From contig NGBS01000002.1 in the NCBI GenBank assembly GCA_002245135.1, positions 124,001 to 188,000 on the forward strand: a DNA stretch of 64,000 nucleotides. Direction: 5' to 3'. A program made the position numbers and the translations under genes. The notes under the pieces are model-generated. The model ran no database searches and was not told the DNA's origin. It saw nothing but the letters and a program-made list of their open reading frames with translations. Shown piece after piece: positions 51,311-62,654 of this stretch; position 1 is the stretch's first letter; the number at the start of each line of letters is the position of its first letter. This stretch comes from Proteromonas lacertae. Taxonomy: Eukaryota > Sar > Bigyra > Opalinata > Proteromonadidae.

Positions 51311-52852
51311 ATGTCGTTTTCTTCTCAGGGTAACAACTATGAAGATATTCTGACTGATGAATCATCAGTACCAGATACACCAATGTCTCACCTTATGTTT
51401 TATTTCTACTGTGTGGATAAACTGACAAATCTGTCAGAGAATAATGCTCAGTTAAAACGAGTAATAGATTATAAAAATGATAATTTAACTCCCAACGAGT
51501 TAGAAGTGCTATTAGTCTTCTGTACACAACTTGATCCTGATTCTTTAGAAGGGAAGTGTCTTGTTAAGAACGATGAATTGTGTGGTGATAAGAACTTCAA
51601 AGTACTTAAAATAGAAGATATACCAGAAGGTGCTGTAAAAACTGAAGAATTTTTCATTGCTGGTCAAAGAGTGAAATGTGATAGAGTAATAGTCTACAAG
51701 AAGAGTTGGATCAAAACCCACTTCTACGAACCTTGGATGAAAGTAGTTGTTCCAGATAAACAATCACAAAAATATAAAGATGAGAAAGAAGAAGATAATG
51801 ATAATAATGATGATGATAATCGTGTGTTATTACCAGCTGCTTCACCTAAAGATAACAATAATAATGAGGGTGGCAAAGTAGTTGTTGTAGAAGGATCTAA
51901 AATAAGAGTAGAAGAAGGTGATAAAGTGATTATACCAACTGAATTACCTCCTAAAGAAGAAAGCATTATTAAACCATCATCACCATCCATGGATGAAATT
52001 AGACCAGCAGTAATAATTACTGATAATAATGATGATCAGAAACCTCGAGGAAGAGTTAACTCAGTAAAAATACCACTTTTAGCTGAAGATGAAGTTGAAA
52101 ACCCACCTTTAAGAGTGAAATCAACACCAATTCAACCAGTAAACACTGATAGTAGTATTCCAACATCATCAACATATAATCCATCAAATATTGAAACTAA
52201 ACCAATATCTAAACATTTTACAATTCCATCCAATAATAATAATATTAATAATAAACCATTAATACCAATGTATTTGAGACCAGCAGCTGCAGCTCATACT
52301 ACAAAAGTTGATACTAATTCAAATGATGTTCATATTATTATTAATCAACCACCACAATCAAAAGAACAACAAAAACCAAAGAAAGTTCCACCACCAAGTA
52401 ATTATAAGAATAGACCAAAAGGTGTATTTAAGTATAATTGGTGTGGTTGTATTGAAATATCGAAGGGTATAACCTATTGTATTGATTGTGTTCGAAATCT
52501 ACTAACATTTGCTGTTTTATTGGTGTTTATAGCTTTGCTTGCAATGAAATTTATTAATTATTTAGATTATAATAGTCAATTGTTACAGAAATATGCTATT
52601 ATAGCCATGTTTAGTAGTTTAAGTTTGTCTTTTGAATTTATTGAACTATGTATTAATTGTTGTACAGTGAAATCGTTGAATTATATGGGATATAGACTAT
52701 ATAGCCTATTTATAGCCATTTATTATGTATTAATTAGTGTATATACTGCAAATACTGATATTTCTTTACCATTCTACTGCTTTATTGTTATGGCGCTTAT
52801 TCATTTATTTGGAAGTTGCTGGAGAGTTAGTAAAGAAGAAAGTAGATTTTAA
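51311..52852 (+). CDS. KC-signature membrane family, member D
   Basis: Single exon, 513 residues. N-domain at residues 25-145: 'HLMFYFYCVDKLTNLS', 'QLKRVIDYKNDNLT', 'PDSLEGKCLVKNDELCGD', 'VIVYKKSWIKTHFYEPW'. Acidic then Asn/Pro-rich linker to about residue 375. 'FKYNWCGCIE...YCIDCVRNL' leads into four hydrophobic helices with the family text 'LLQKYAIIAMFSSLSL.FEFIELCINCC', 'LNYMGYRLYSL' and 'LIHLFGSCWR'. Very close to member F in the membrane domain. A 12-residue charged tail follows the last helix. Opposite strand to members A-C. Confidence 0.75.
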   Translation: MSFSSQGNNYEDILTDESSVPDTPMSHLMFYFYCVDKLTNLSENNAQLKRVIDYKNDNLTPNELEVLLVFCTQLDPDSLEGKCLVKNDELCGDKNFKVLKIEDIPEGAVKTEEFFIAGQRVKCDRVIVYKKSWIKTHFYEPWMKVVVPDKQSQKYKDEKEEDNDNNDDDNRVLLPAASPKDNNNNEGGKVVVVEGSKIRVEEGDKVIIPTELPPKEESIIKPSSPSMDEIRPAVIITDNNDDQKPRGRVNSVKIPLLAEDEVENPPLRVKSTPIQPVNTDSSIPTSSTYNPSNIETKPISKHFTIPSNNNNINNKPLIPMYLRPAAAAHTTKVDTNSNDVHIIINQPPQSKEQQKPKKVPPPSNYKNRPKGVFKYNWCGCIEISKGITYCIDCVRNLLTFAVLLVFIALLAMKFINYLDYNSQLLQKYAIIAMFSSLSLSFEFIELCINCCTVKSLNYMGYRLYSLFIAIYYVLISVYTANTDISLPFYCFIVMALIHLFGSCWRVSKEESRF

Positions 52853-53039
52853 TTAATTATTTTTATACTCATTTCATTTATTGTACAAGTTTTATTTTTG
52901 TGTGCGCTAAATGAATTACATATTTTATTAACAACATAAATATATTGTTCATCGAAAGAATACTACTAGTAATTGTCATTTATTTTCAAGCTTTATATGT
53001 TTGATTTTTTTCAGTTTAAATTCTTTAATTTAAAACCCA

Positions 53040-56000
53040 ATGGCTTTAAGAGCTCATAATAGAGTTAATTCTCACCTAAACAAAAAATTATCACGATCTC
53101 AATCACTAAGTAGCCAAATAAGAAGATATCCAACACTTGATCGTAAATTAGACAGTGTATTGATTAATATTTCTATTCATAGATATCTTTGGAATATCCA
53201 GTATTTGTTTCAAGAGTAAAAGATTTGAAAGAGAAAAAAGAAAAAATGAATGTATATAGAATCATTCTTATGAATAGCCAACTCAACCAAAAAGTTATTT
53301 CACACCTGAGCAAGATATAGATGAATTTATTGAAGAGAAAGCAAGAAAATTAGATTCAAATTACTCTTCTTCAAAGTCTAACCTTTCTACGCCTACTAAA
53401 CCTCACAGATCAAGAACTAAATCAAAGCCAAAACCACAAACAATGCCAAAATCTGCTAAAGAATTTATCGAATTATATGAACCAGTTGCTTGTTTAACTC
53501 CTCAAAGTAGAAGAAGGATGAATGTGAATATCAAAAAAGCATTTACATTAAATGGAAATATGAACGATGATATAGGTAGAAGAAAGTCTTTTTTAAACTC
53601 ACCATATTTATTGAATTCAGCAAGAAGTAGTTTATCAGTCTCTTCTGTAGACACTCCCTTAACATCAAGAACATCATTAATATCACCAAGTTCTACCAGA
53701 AAACACACAAAATCAACTTTCAACTTTGATAATATTAAAAAAGATGATGATGATGAGAAACTTGAACATATTGAAACAGATGTTGATGTAATGGTAAAGA
53801 AATATGTTGAAACTCCACTTTATGATAAAATAGCAATAAAAAGAGATGATTTTAATTTGAATTCTGAAGCTATTTGGACTAGAAGTGATGAAGTAGCGTA
53901 TATATATATATATATATATATTATAATATTGTATTATAAGTATAATATAAATGATAACATTATGTAATGTCATTGTTTCTTAATTCTAGTGAGTTTTTAG
54001 ATTTGCATCATAAGGAAATTACTGAAATTAGAAAGAAAATTGATGAAAAGAAGTTTATTAAAGAGAAAGACATTGAAAATAATATGAATAATAAAAGAGA
54101 TATAAATATAAAAGTAATTGAAGATGGATATGGAATAAGATTACATGAAGAAGTAAGAAGAAGAAAGAGTTTAAGTATTTATTTAATTTCTTTTTATTGT
54201 TTAATTAGTTGAGAATGATATAAATGACCTTATTTATATGCCTGCAGGTTTATATCCAAATTGTGCAACAGATAAGAATAGAGAAAGAATATTAAGTGGA
54301 AAAGAAAGAGATTTGGCTTTGAATAAAGTATCTGGTGAAATAATGGATAGATATAAAAACAGAATAGATGCATTTATAAAAGCAAGAAAAGATTATAAAT
54401 CGAGATTAATATTAGAAGAAACGAGAAAAAGAGATAAAATAAATGAGAGATTAAGACAGAGAAGACTGTTGGAAGAAAGAAAAACTGATTTCTATTATAA
54501 AGTAGAGAAAATGAGAAAATATTTACAGAATTTGGAATATAGAAAAATGATAAGATCGAAAATGCAAAAGGATAATAAAAACTATACATATTCAGTAAAG
54601 TTAAATACAATTCCTAAAACATACCAAAAAACATTTGATAAGTTTGAAAATAGTATGAAATATTTCAACAAAGATGATATGCAAAACAATCGAAATGTGA
54701 ATTCGAGAAGAATAATGGAAAGAAGTAGAAATTATATAAATAATATAAAGAATGGGTATGGAGGTGGGAATAAAAAAGTAAAAGAGAGTAAAATGACTAG
54801 AAATAATAAGATAGTTGTTATTCAAGTATTGATTATATATTTATTTATATTGTATTAGAATGCTTTAAGAAGTTATATTTGTCGTTTATATACAAGAGCT
54901 TTAAGTTATTTATATGATACAAGCCATATTATTAGAATATTAGAAACATATGATGATAAAAAAGATGGATATTTGGATGAAATAGGATTAGTTTCTTTTT
55001 GTCAATTATGTAAATTCAATGACAAAGTTACAGTATAAATCATTAGTTTTTTTATTCTGTTTTAGAGTGATAATCTAATACTTCTTTATAATGATAAAAA
55101 GCATATTGAAGATTTAAACATTAACCCAATTAATACAACCAATGGAAAGCCAGTAATATTTGTAAAAATAACAGATGTAATTAATTGGTATATAAGAAAC
55201 AAGCCAAGATTCAGTGGATTGAATATTATAGAAATGATGAAGATTGTTAATGTATTTGTATTATGGTTATTATGTTAATAGATTGCTAGAAATATTAAGA
55301 GTAGAGAAGTGCTTATATTAAATGATATGAAAAAGGATAATGATGATGAAAATGGTGATAATAATGATAATGATAAAGAAAATAATGAAAATAAAGAATC
55401 AGAGGAGAACAAAAATAGAAATAGAAATAGAATATTGTTATTAAGTGATGATCCAAGAATATTATTAAGAGAAGAATGCAATCAGTTTGTCAGATCAAGA
55501 AAGGAATCTAATAAAGACTATTATAAGAATAAATGTATATAATATTTATTTATCTTATTCTATTTCTTAATAGCTGATTTAGATAAACTGAAAGAATCAT
55601 TACCTGAAAAAGAAAGAGACATTTTAACAAAAGGATTAACAGAGTATAAAATAGTAATTATTCTATATTTTTTTGTTAGAGAGAATATTGTTAAGCATCC
55701 AAAAGTACAATCAGTAGAAATACATCGAAATGTAATTAACTGTTTAAAATCTGCAACAAATGAGTTAGATAGATTGTCAAATAAACTGAATGAGATTGAA
55801 ATAGAAAAATTAGAGAAGAAAAAGAAGTATGTAAATTCTATGAGAGATGAACCATCTCCAAAACCTGTAGAAAAGAAAAAAGATAAGATAAAACATGAAA
55901 AAGTAATTCAACCGTTATTAACTACTAGTTATGGATGGCCAGCAGATAGAGATGATTGTTCACTATATCATTATCCAAAAGAAAATATACCAATTGTTAA

Positions 56001-56330
56001 AGTATGTTAATTGTATTTTTATTTTCTATTTAGAAGCCAGATATGCCTGTTTACAGTGAGAAACCAGCAATAAGACCCTTAAAAAAGAAGAAGAAGAACT
56101 TATCAGATGATAGTACAGTTAGTATAAAGAAAATGAGTATTTTAGAAGAACAAACCAGAGTAAAGAATAATGTCGAGTTTATAAGCCAGAATGAAAAATA
56201 TAACTACAAAGAAATAAAAGAGATAAAAGAAAGAATAAACAAAGAAAATGAATGTGAAAATTTGATTGATAGAATATGGGAAAATCCTGATGAATTTTTG
56301 AAAACTCAAAAGAAAATAGAATCTAAATAA
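53040..56330 (+). CDS. EF-hand, coiled-coil protein (flagellar-type, unassigned)
   Basis: ATG at 53040 (MALRAHNRVNSHLNKK). About ten small introns, including about 53155-53180, 53899-53989 (containing (AT)n), 54174-54208, 54825-54857, 55037-55065, 55256-55281, 55539-55573 and about 56004-56034. About 900 residues: Ser/Thr/Pro-rich basic N-terminus, charged coiled coils (54280-54600), one EF-hand-like loop (YDDKKDGYLDEIGL, about 54945), acidic Asp/Asn/Glu stretch (55330-55420) and a Lys-rich end. The segment 55654-55680 reads open in frame although it looks like a 26-nt intron. Composition suggests a structural protein of the cytoskeleton or axoneme, without family proof. Confidence 0.65.
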
Positions 56331-56370
56331 TTTAACATATTTATTTCATTTAGTTTTGAATGATGATTAA

Positions 56371-56425
56371 TTTAAAATCGGTTTGATCGATAATCGAGTA
56401 ATAATCGATAAATACTCGATTTTAA
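56371..56425. promoter_or_regulatory. Nested inverted repeat just upstream of DUF6512-like gene
   Basis: TTAAAATCG (56372-56380) pairs with CGATTTTAA (56417-56425), and AATCGAGTA (56392-56400) pairs with TACTCGATT (56413-56421). Additional ATCGAT cores lie inside (56385-56391, 56404-56409). It ends 1 base before the ATG at 56427, so it covers the promoter or 5' leader. It could be a protein-binding palindrome or an RNA hairpin; which is not shown. Confidence 0.45.
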
Positions 56426-56426
56426 A

Positions 56427-56990
56427 ATGACTGAAATGATGGAAGCTGTTAATCTACAAAAGTATAAACGTTTTCAGACTGTGTCTATATTTATTCTTTT
56501 TGGATTGGGTTGCATCTGGCATGATTTATTAGACAGATTGGGCAATTATTATTTGTTTGCATTATTTTGCCCAATAAATGAGAGTGTATGGGAGCATGGG
56601 AAGATTGTATTTTATCCGTTAATGATTTGGTCAGTAGTGGAGTATCTATATTTAAAACCTTCAAATTTAAGTTATTTTCTATTAGTAAAATGCTATTCAA
56701 TGTTTTATGCTGTTTTATTAGAATATGCATATTATTATACATATACAGGAATGTTAGGTCATGGTATTTTAATAGTGGATATACTAGATGTATTAGTTTG
56801 TATGATTTATGCATGCCATTTGAGTTGTGAATGTTATACACATAAATTATCTTCATTTCAATCCAAAATGTGTTTCATTTGTGTTATACTATTACATGTT
56901 ATGTATTGTTCATTCACATTTTATCAACCTCATATTCCTTTTTTCTATTGTACGATAACAAAGCGATATGGATCAGATTTAAAATACTAA
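56427..56990 (+). CDS. DUF6512-like multi-pass membrane protein
   Basis: Single exon, 187 residues, six hydrophobic helices. The first half has the text 'GCIWHDLLDRLGNYYLFALFCPINESVWEHGKI.FYPLM', which matches the 'P.NESVWEH.K..F.P' signature of DUF6512 membrane proteins found mostly in Firmicutes and also in some anaerobic protists. Function unknown. No intron, unlike most neighbours, which fits either a recent gain or chance. The family text is convincing and the direction of any transfer is not established. It lies between an EF-hand gene and family member E. Confidence 0.65.
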   Translation: MTEMMEAVNLQKYKRFQTVSIFILFGLGCIWHDLLDRLGNYYLFALFCPINESVWEHGKIVFYPLMIWSVVEYLYLKPSNLSYFLLVKCYSMFYAVLLEYAYYYTYTGMLGHGILIVDILDVLVCMIYACHLSCECYTHKLSSFQSKMCFICVILLHVMYCSFTFYQPHIPFFYCTITKRYGSDLKY

Positions 56991-57224
56991 CAAATTTATA
57001 ATTCTATATTTATTATCAATTTATAACCATATTTATCCATTAAATATGTTAATGAATTAATTTTGTGTGTAACATGTTTTGTTTGTTGTTAAATGATGAA
57101 AAACATTTCAAAATACACAAATCAGAATCAAACTTATATTTAAAATTTTCATTTTTTAAAGTATTTACATAAATACTACATCTTTTATTTACCTATTATT
57201 TATTAAGTAACTTGTTTTTTTTTT

Positions 57225-57956
57225 ATGGATAATCTAAACACAGATTATTCAAAACTAATGGAATATTTGAGTGTTGTAGATAGAACTCTAAATTTATCAG
57301 AAAAACTTCCAGAAATAAATAGATTGGTCCAGTTTAATAAATCGATGTTAATGCCTTCAGATAGAAGAAATTTGCTTATGTATTCAAAATTGTTGAGACC
57401 TGATGTTTTAGAGAAGAAATGTATATACTGCATGGATTTACCACCCAAAATAAACTACAAATTTGTTGAAAAAGAGACTATAAAAGAAACAGATTTTAAG
57501 CCAACACCTATTCATATCTTTGGAAAGTCATATCCTGTTCAAAAAGTCTGTGTATATGAAAGAACATGGTTAGAGGAGTATTATTATAATTCTTTCAACA
57601 CTGTTTCAAATTCTATACTTAAAGAAGAAAAAAGTTCTCATGAATTAAATGATAGAGAAGATAATGATCGATTGATTAACCTATTAGAAGAAAAGGAAAA
57701 GAAGAATAAAGAAATTAAAGATAAACTATATGAATACTTTAAACAACAAGAAGAAGAAGGTGATAATATTGAAAATGAAGATACATATTCCAAACATTCA
57801 GATATAGAAGTCCAACAAAGTGATAAAAAATCTGAAATATCTGAAGAACCAAAGCAAAGTGAAGAAAACCACTTAAAAATAATTATAGACACACCAAAAG
57901 ATCATAGCAACAAAAAATCAAAGCGTTGTTGCCGTTGTTGTTGTAATCTTTTATAA
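57225..57956 (+). CDS. KC-signature family, member E, lacking the membrane domain
   Basis: Single exon, 243 residues. The N-domain is intact ('KLMEYLSVVDRTLNLSEKLPEINRLVQF', 'PDVLEKKCIYC', 'VCVYERTWLEEYYYNSF'), followed by an acidic, Glu/Lys-rich linker and the Cys patch SKRCCRCCCNLL, where the gene stops. In members A, D and F this patch leads directly into the four helices. The next 200 bp downstream hold no membrane-domain text. A palmitoylated Cys cluster could still anchor it. Probably a real short variant rather than a pseudogene, since the frame before the stop is clean. Confidence 0.72.
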   Translation: MDNLNTDYSKLMEYLSVVDRTLNLSEKLPEINRLVQFNKSMLMPSDRRNLLMYSKLLRPDVLEKKCIYCMDLPPKINYKFVEKETIKETDFKPTPIHIFGKSYPVQKVCVYERTWLEEYYYNSFNTVSNSILKEEKSSHELNDREDNDRLINLLEEKEKKNKEIKDKLYEYFKQQEEEGDNIENEDTYSKHSDIEVQQSDKKSEISEEPKQSEENHLKIIIDTPKDHSNKKSKRCCRCCCNLL

Positions 57957-58175
57957 TTTATCTATTTTTCTATTATTTATCCATTATTGTATTAATAATT
58001 GTTTGTTATAAATAATGTTTACTTTAAATATCTATATAAATCACTGAAAACACTCATAAAACAAAATATTCATCAAACAAAAAATTACATCCGTTATATT
58101 TTTCTTTTTGTTTTCTTTCATTTTTTATTTAAACTAACCAGCCAATATTTATTTGTAATATAGTTTTATTAACAA

Positions 58176-59594
58176 ATGGAAGAATTAAACGAATGTTATA
58201 GTAAACTGATGGAGTATGTCTACTGTATAGATAGATGTTTAAATCTGTCAGCAAACAATAAAAAATTAGCTAGATTATCACAATATAAAAATCCTAATAT
58301 AAATGAAATGGATCATCGAAATTTAATCATAGTGTGTAGAGATTTAAATCCTTTGACTCTAGAAGGGAAATGTTTGTTAGAAACTTCAAATTCTAAAATT
58401 ACTAAATATACTTTTAAAAAACCTCAAGAAGTGAAAGATGATATGTTTAGAGGTACACCAGTTAATTATGTAGGTAATAGTTATGAAGTAAAAGAAGTGT
58501 GTTTGTACAATCAAAAATGGCTTAAAGAGTATTACACTAATCCCTACGAACTTTTATCTAAAGCAGGAACAAAAAAAGAAGATCAAATAGAATTAATAGA
58601 AAAGCAAAAGTTAAAGAAAGAGAAAAGAGAAGTAAGAAAAACAGGAAAAGCTCCAGTAAAAGGTTCTCCACTAGTTGTCAAAACAAATGGAGTAAAGAAT
58701 CATAGTAATCCATCCAGTAATGTATCAACACCTGCATTTTGTAAAAGAAATAAAAAGAATGAAAATAATACATCAACACCAGATAGAAAGAAACAATTAC
58801 AACATGAACAACAACAACAACAACAAAAGCAAGATCTACCATCACCAAATTGTACACCCAATTCAACACCAATTATTCTTCCAAGAAAGACAGTTTTACA
58901 ATCACAACATACTCCTGTTAGTGTAGTACAAATGGATAAGAAAGGATTACCAGTTACTGTTACTAGAACACCAATGCAACAACCACAAGTAGTAGTAGTT
59001 ACACCAACTAAACAATATACTCAACAACCACCTTTACAACAACAACAATATAATAATAATAATTTCAGAGTATTAACAACAGCTGAACCAATAGTAACAC
59101 CAACATCAAAGAAATATAATAATAATAAAGAAAAAACAAAATCAAAGTTAGTTATTGATATAAAAGAACCAGAAAAGAAAGAGAAATTTGTATGGTGTTG
59201 TTGTGAAGAAAGTAAAGGAACAGCTTGTTGTTATGACTTTGCAAGAAATGTAATAACATTTTGTTTATTAATAGTATTTCTAACTATGTTAACTCTACGA
59301 TTTGTGAAATATATGAATTATTCTAGTAGTTTATTACAGAAATATGCAATTGTTGCTATGTTTAGTTTATTAGGAATTGTGATAGAAATATTGGAAATGT
59401 GTATTAATTGCTGTAAAATACAATCACTTCATTATATGGGTTATAGAATATATAGCGGTGTTATATCATTGTATTATATATTAATTGCTATTTATACATT
59501 GAAATGTGATTCTTCATTACCATATATGTGTTTTTTCTGTATGGCATTTGTTCATTTGTTTGGAATGTGCTGGAAAAAACCATCAGAGAAGTAG
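58176..59594 (+). CDS. KC-signature membrane family, member F
   Basis: Single exon, 472 residues. N-domain at residues 5-130: 'KLMEYVYCIDRCLNLS', 'KLARLSQYKNPNIN', 'PLTLEGKCLL', 'VCLYNQKWLKEYYTNP'. Linker rich in Lys, Thr, Pro and Gln (residues 140-345). Cys patch 'FVWCCCEESKGTACCYDFARN' precedes four hydrophobic helices with 'LLQKYAIVAMFSLLGIVIEILEMCINCC', 'LHYMGYRIYSG' and 'FVHLFGMCWKK'. Member D shows the same wording, so D and F are likely the closest pair. Same strand as D and E. Confidence 0.75.
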   Translation: MEELNECYSKLMEYVYCIDRCLNLSANNKKLARLSQYKNPNINEMDHRNLIIVCRDLNPLTLEGKCLLETSNSKITKYTFKKPQEVKDDMFRGTPVNYVGNSYEVKEVCLYNQKWLKEYYTNPYELLSKAGTKKEDQIELIEKQKLKKEKREVRKTGKAPVKGSPLVVKTNGVKNHSNPSSNVSTPAFCKRNKKNENNTSTPDRKKQLQHEQQQQQQKQDLPSPNCTPNSTPIILPRKTVLQSQHTPVSVVQMDKKGLPVTVTRTPMQQPQVVVVTPTKQYTQQPPLQQQQYNNNNFRVLTTAEPIVTPTSKKYNNNKEKTKSKLVIDIKEPEKKEKFVWCCCEESKGTACCYDFARNVITFCLLIVFLTMLTLRFVKYMNYSSSLLQKYAIVAMFSLLGIVIEILEMCINCCKIQSLHYMGYRIYSGVISLYYILIAIYTLKCDSSLPYMCFFCMAFVHLFGMCWKKPSEK

Positions 59595-59791
59595 TTATTT
59601 ATTAGTTTTATATTGTCTTATAATTATTCTATATTTTATATACTCTATACATATATATTTTGTTATGATTTTTGAATTGGATTAACAAAACACAAAAAAA
59701 AATGTCATAATAAAATAACAGCACTTATTAACGAACACATGATATTATATATGATTATATAAATATTTTTATTAAATAACAAAACACATTT

Positions 59792-61160
59792 CTATTTCAT
59801 CACATTTTCATCCTTACACTTTTTCATATGCTTCAACACGACTTTCAATGATTTACCTGGCCTACTACAGTATCTGCATTGAAAAAATGGAGGATTTGCT
59901 TCAACATATCTTTTAGTATGAAATAATATTAAATTATATTCTATTAGATGTTGATAAATTAGCCTAATTGCTTCATTACAACAAAAACCACACTTTTGCT
60001 TAATATATCTCACTATCTATTACAAAAATAAAAACTCAAATATTAAAATACTTTACTAATATAGCCAGAGCATTCGTATTCATTTATACGATCTATTTTT
60101 ATTATAATAATATATATATATATATATATATTGATACTTTCATCATACCACTGTACAAATGAATCAAATAATATTTTATTTTTACCTGTTGGATCTACCA
60201 TCTCATAATCCAATATTAATTGCTCATCAGTGATTGGTTCATTTAAAATATCTTTTACTAATATTCTAAACTCATCTCTAGTTAAATATTGTTTTTGACC
60301 ACCATCGCATAATCTGTATAAATATTTTAATCCTTTTTTATATACAGAATCACTTTTTCTTTCTTCCAGAATCTTCTTTATCTTCTTTAATGACTTATTC
60401 TTCTCGTATAGCATTAATCTTTTGAATGATAATTTATATATTATAAATGGATCTGAATGATATGCTATATATTTTATTTCATCCAACATTATATTTAATG
60501 CTTCCTATATATTAATAAATAAATATATATATATATAGTTAATATACAAGTCTTCTTTCTTCTTCTCTTTCTAATTCTTTTACACATTTCCAACTACGGT
60601 ATACTTTCTGTATCTTTGTAGCAGATTGTATTTGTAATACATCTAATCGATTCTCACCTAGTTCAATTGTTGCAGCTTCTTCTTTTATCACTAAATATTC
60701 TCTTAATGTTGGTATTTTAACTTCATGTGAATTGTGTCTATCTCCAAATAAAGCACCTCTTTCTAATGTGATAGAATCATCCAATGAATGCAGTTGAGAA
60801 AATGCTTTATTTTTACTTAGAGGAGTGTATAGACTTGGGATTAAAGGATCTTGAAAGGATCTATTTGTTTTACATTCAGATTCTATATTCACTTGAATAT
60901 CTAAAGATGGTATTGCAACTCTTGGAGTAGAGAAACATGTTGGAAGGGAAATGTGTCTTAAAGCAATCTATGAATTAACAACAATTAAAATACTCTTTCT
61001 GAATTTATACTTTTGCCTGATTTCTCGATGATCTAAAGTGTATTATATATCAAAAAATGCGAATACAAATGAATGAGATTTATCAGGATCAGATAAATCA
61101 ACTATCCATAGAATATTAATTAAATATACGGAATGGATGAACTTTTTTTCTTCCAATCAC
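59792..61160 (-). CDS. IQ-motif, EF-hand-like and zinc-finger protein
   Basis: Reads right to left. N-terminal exons near 61160-61010 are uncertain: a possible ATG at about 61165 (MLKQVIGRKKVHPF) needs one base fewer in an AAAA run to join. From 60965 the sequence is clear: a helical region with the IQ motif 'SATKIQKVYRSWKCVKEL' (calmodulin-binding), an intron of about 45 nt, then two EF-hand-like hands ('LCDGGQKQYLTRDEF' and 'VDPTGKNKILFDSF') lacking several ligand residues, and an AT-rich intron at about 60070-60140. The end carries a C2H2-like finger ('FQCRYC......LKVVLKHMKKC'). Composition fits axonemal or Ca2+-responsive proteins; no family is assigned. Exon phase between 60070 and 60013 is unresolved. 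Confidence 0.55.
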
Positions 61161-61298
61161 TTGTTTTAGCATAAATGATAGAATTTCATAGAAATAAAAC
61201 GATTCATTTTTGAAACGAATAGTATTTCATTTATGAAATTTTATGTGTTTGATAGCAGCAATAACAATTTAAACAATAGAATAATATAAGTATAAACA

Positions 61299-62297
61299 TT
61301 ATATATCGTTTTCACTATCTGCAGCTTCAGATGAATCATCTTCTTCTCCTGCAGCTTCTGTTTTTTCACCAATTTCTATTTCACTATTAGTAGTCATTAA
61401 AATAATTTCATATCCTTTCCATGATAAGAGAATAGATCTTGCTCTTTCAAAAGAAATCCACAAAGCTGGTCCTTGTCCTCTTAAAGACGTAAGAATTTGT
61501 CTTTCTGGATATTCTCTATCTATATAACTATATTAAATAAAAGCAAATACAAGCATATATCAATGTATAATGATTTGTCAAATGAAACAACAGAATCACA
61601 TCTTCCATTAAAAAGTATTAAAATATCATTAAGAAAAATGACATTAATAATTATTGGAGGGAATAAAAATGATATCTTTGTTAAAAAATTCCACTGATTA
61701 TCAAGCATTACATCTGTATCACTTTTCTTCACTTTTCCAGTAGATGTAATGTATTTACTTATTCCCATAAAATGGATACTTCTTATAGAACAATGATAAG
61801 CCAAATTAAGATGAAGAATAGCAGCATGTATACCCCAATTACCAAAATAACCTGTACTATGTTTGTATATCAATCTTTCATATCCTTTATAAATACGAAA
61901 GTATTTTGATATTAATACCATTAACACTTTCTTTTGATTTACTCTATATATAATAATAATTATTATTATTATATATATATATATATACGTTAAATATTCT
62001 TGTTTATTACTTGAAGTACTATCAACAGATTCAATAGATTTTTTAACTGGAATATTTTCATTTTTTACTTTTTCAGTTGGATTACAATTTATTTCTGTTG
62101 TTTCTGTAGGTTTTGTTACTATTTCATCTATTGTTTCTTCATTATTATTTCCTGTTTTATTTGTATCATTCTCCACTAAAACATCTTGTTCATTATTATT
62201 AACTTCAATTGGAGGTGGAGGTTCTAAATATTGTGATAAAATATTACTACATATTGCTTTGATTATTTTGGAAGATAATTCACAAAATACTTTACTC

Positions 62298-62329
<32 letters not shown>

Positions 62330-62619
62330 TATATTATATATATACATTATCTTTACAATAATTCCTTATTTCATTTTCAATATTTGATAATATTTTGGGA
62401 GATAACATTTTGTATATGAAATTCTGTTTTTCGGTAAGTTGATTCATTAATATTATTTCATAGATATCCAATATATCTTTAGGATGTAACGCATCTATTT
62501 ATTGTTATTAATTTTATATTTGTATATATAATATACTTGATTCATATTTTGATATTTTATTAAAAGAGTTATAAATTGATGCAATTGTTGCAGCTGCACA
62601 TGATGGTCCACTCTATTAA

Positions 62620-62654
<35 letters not shown>

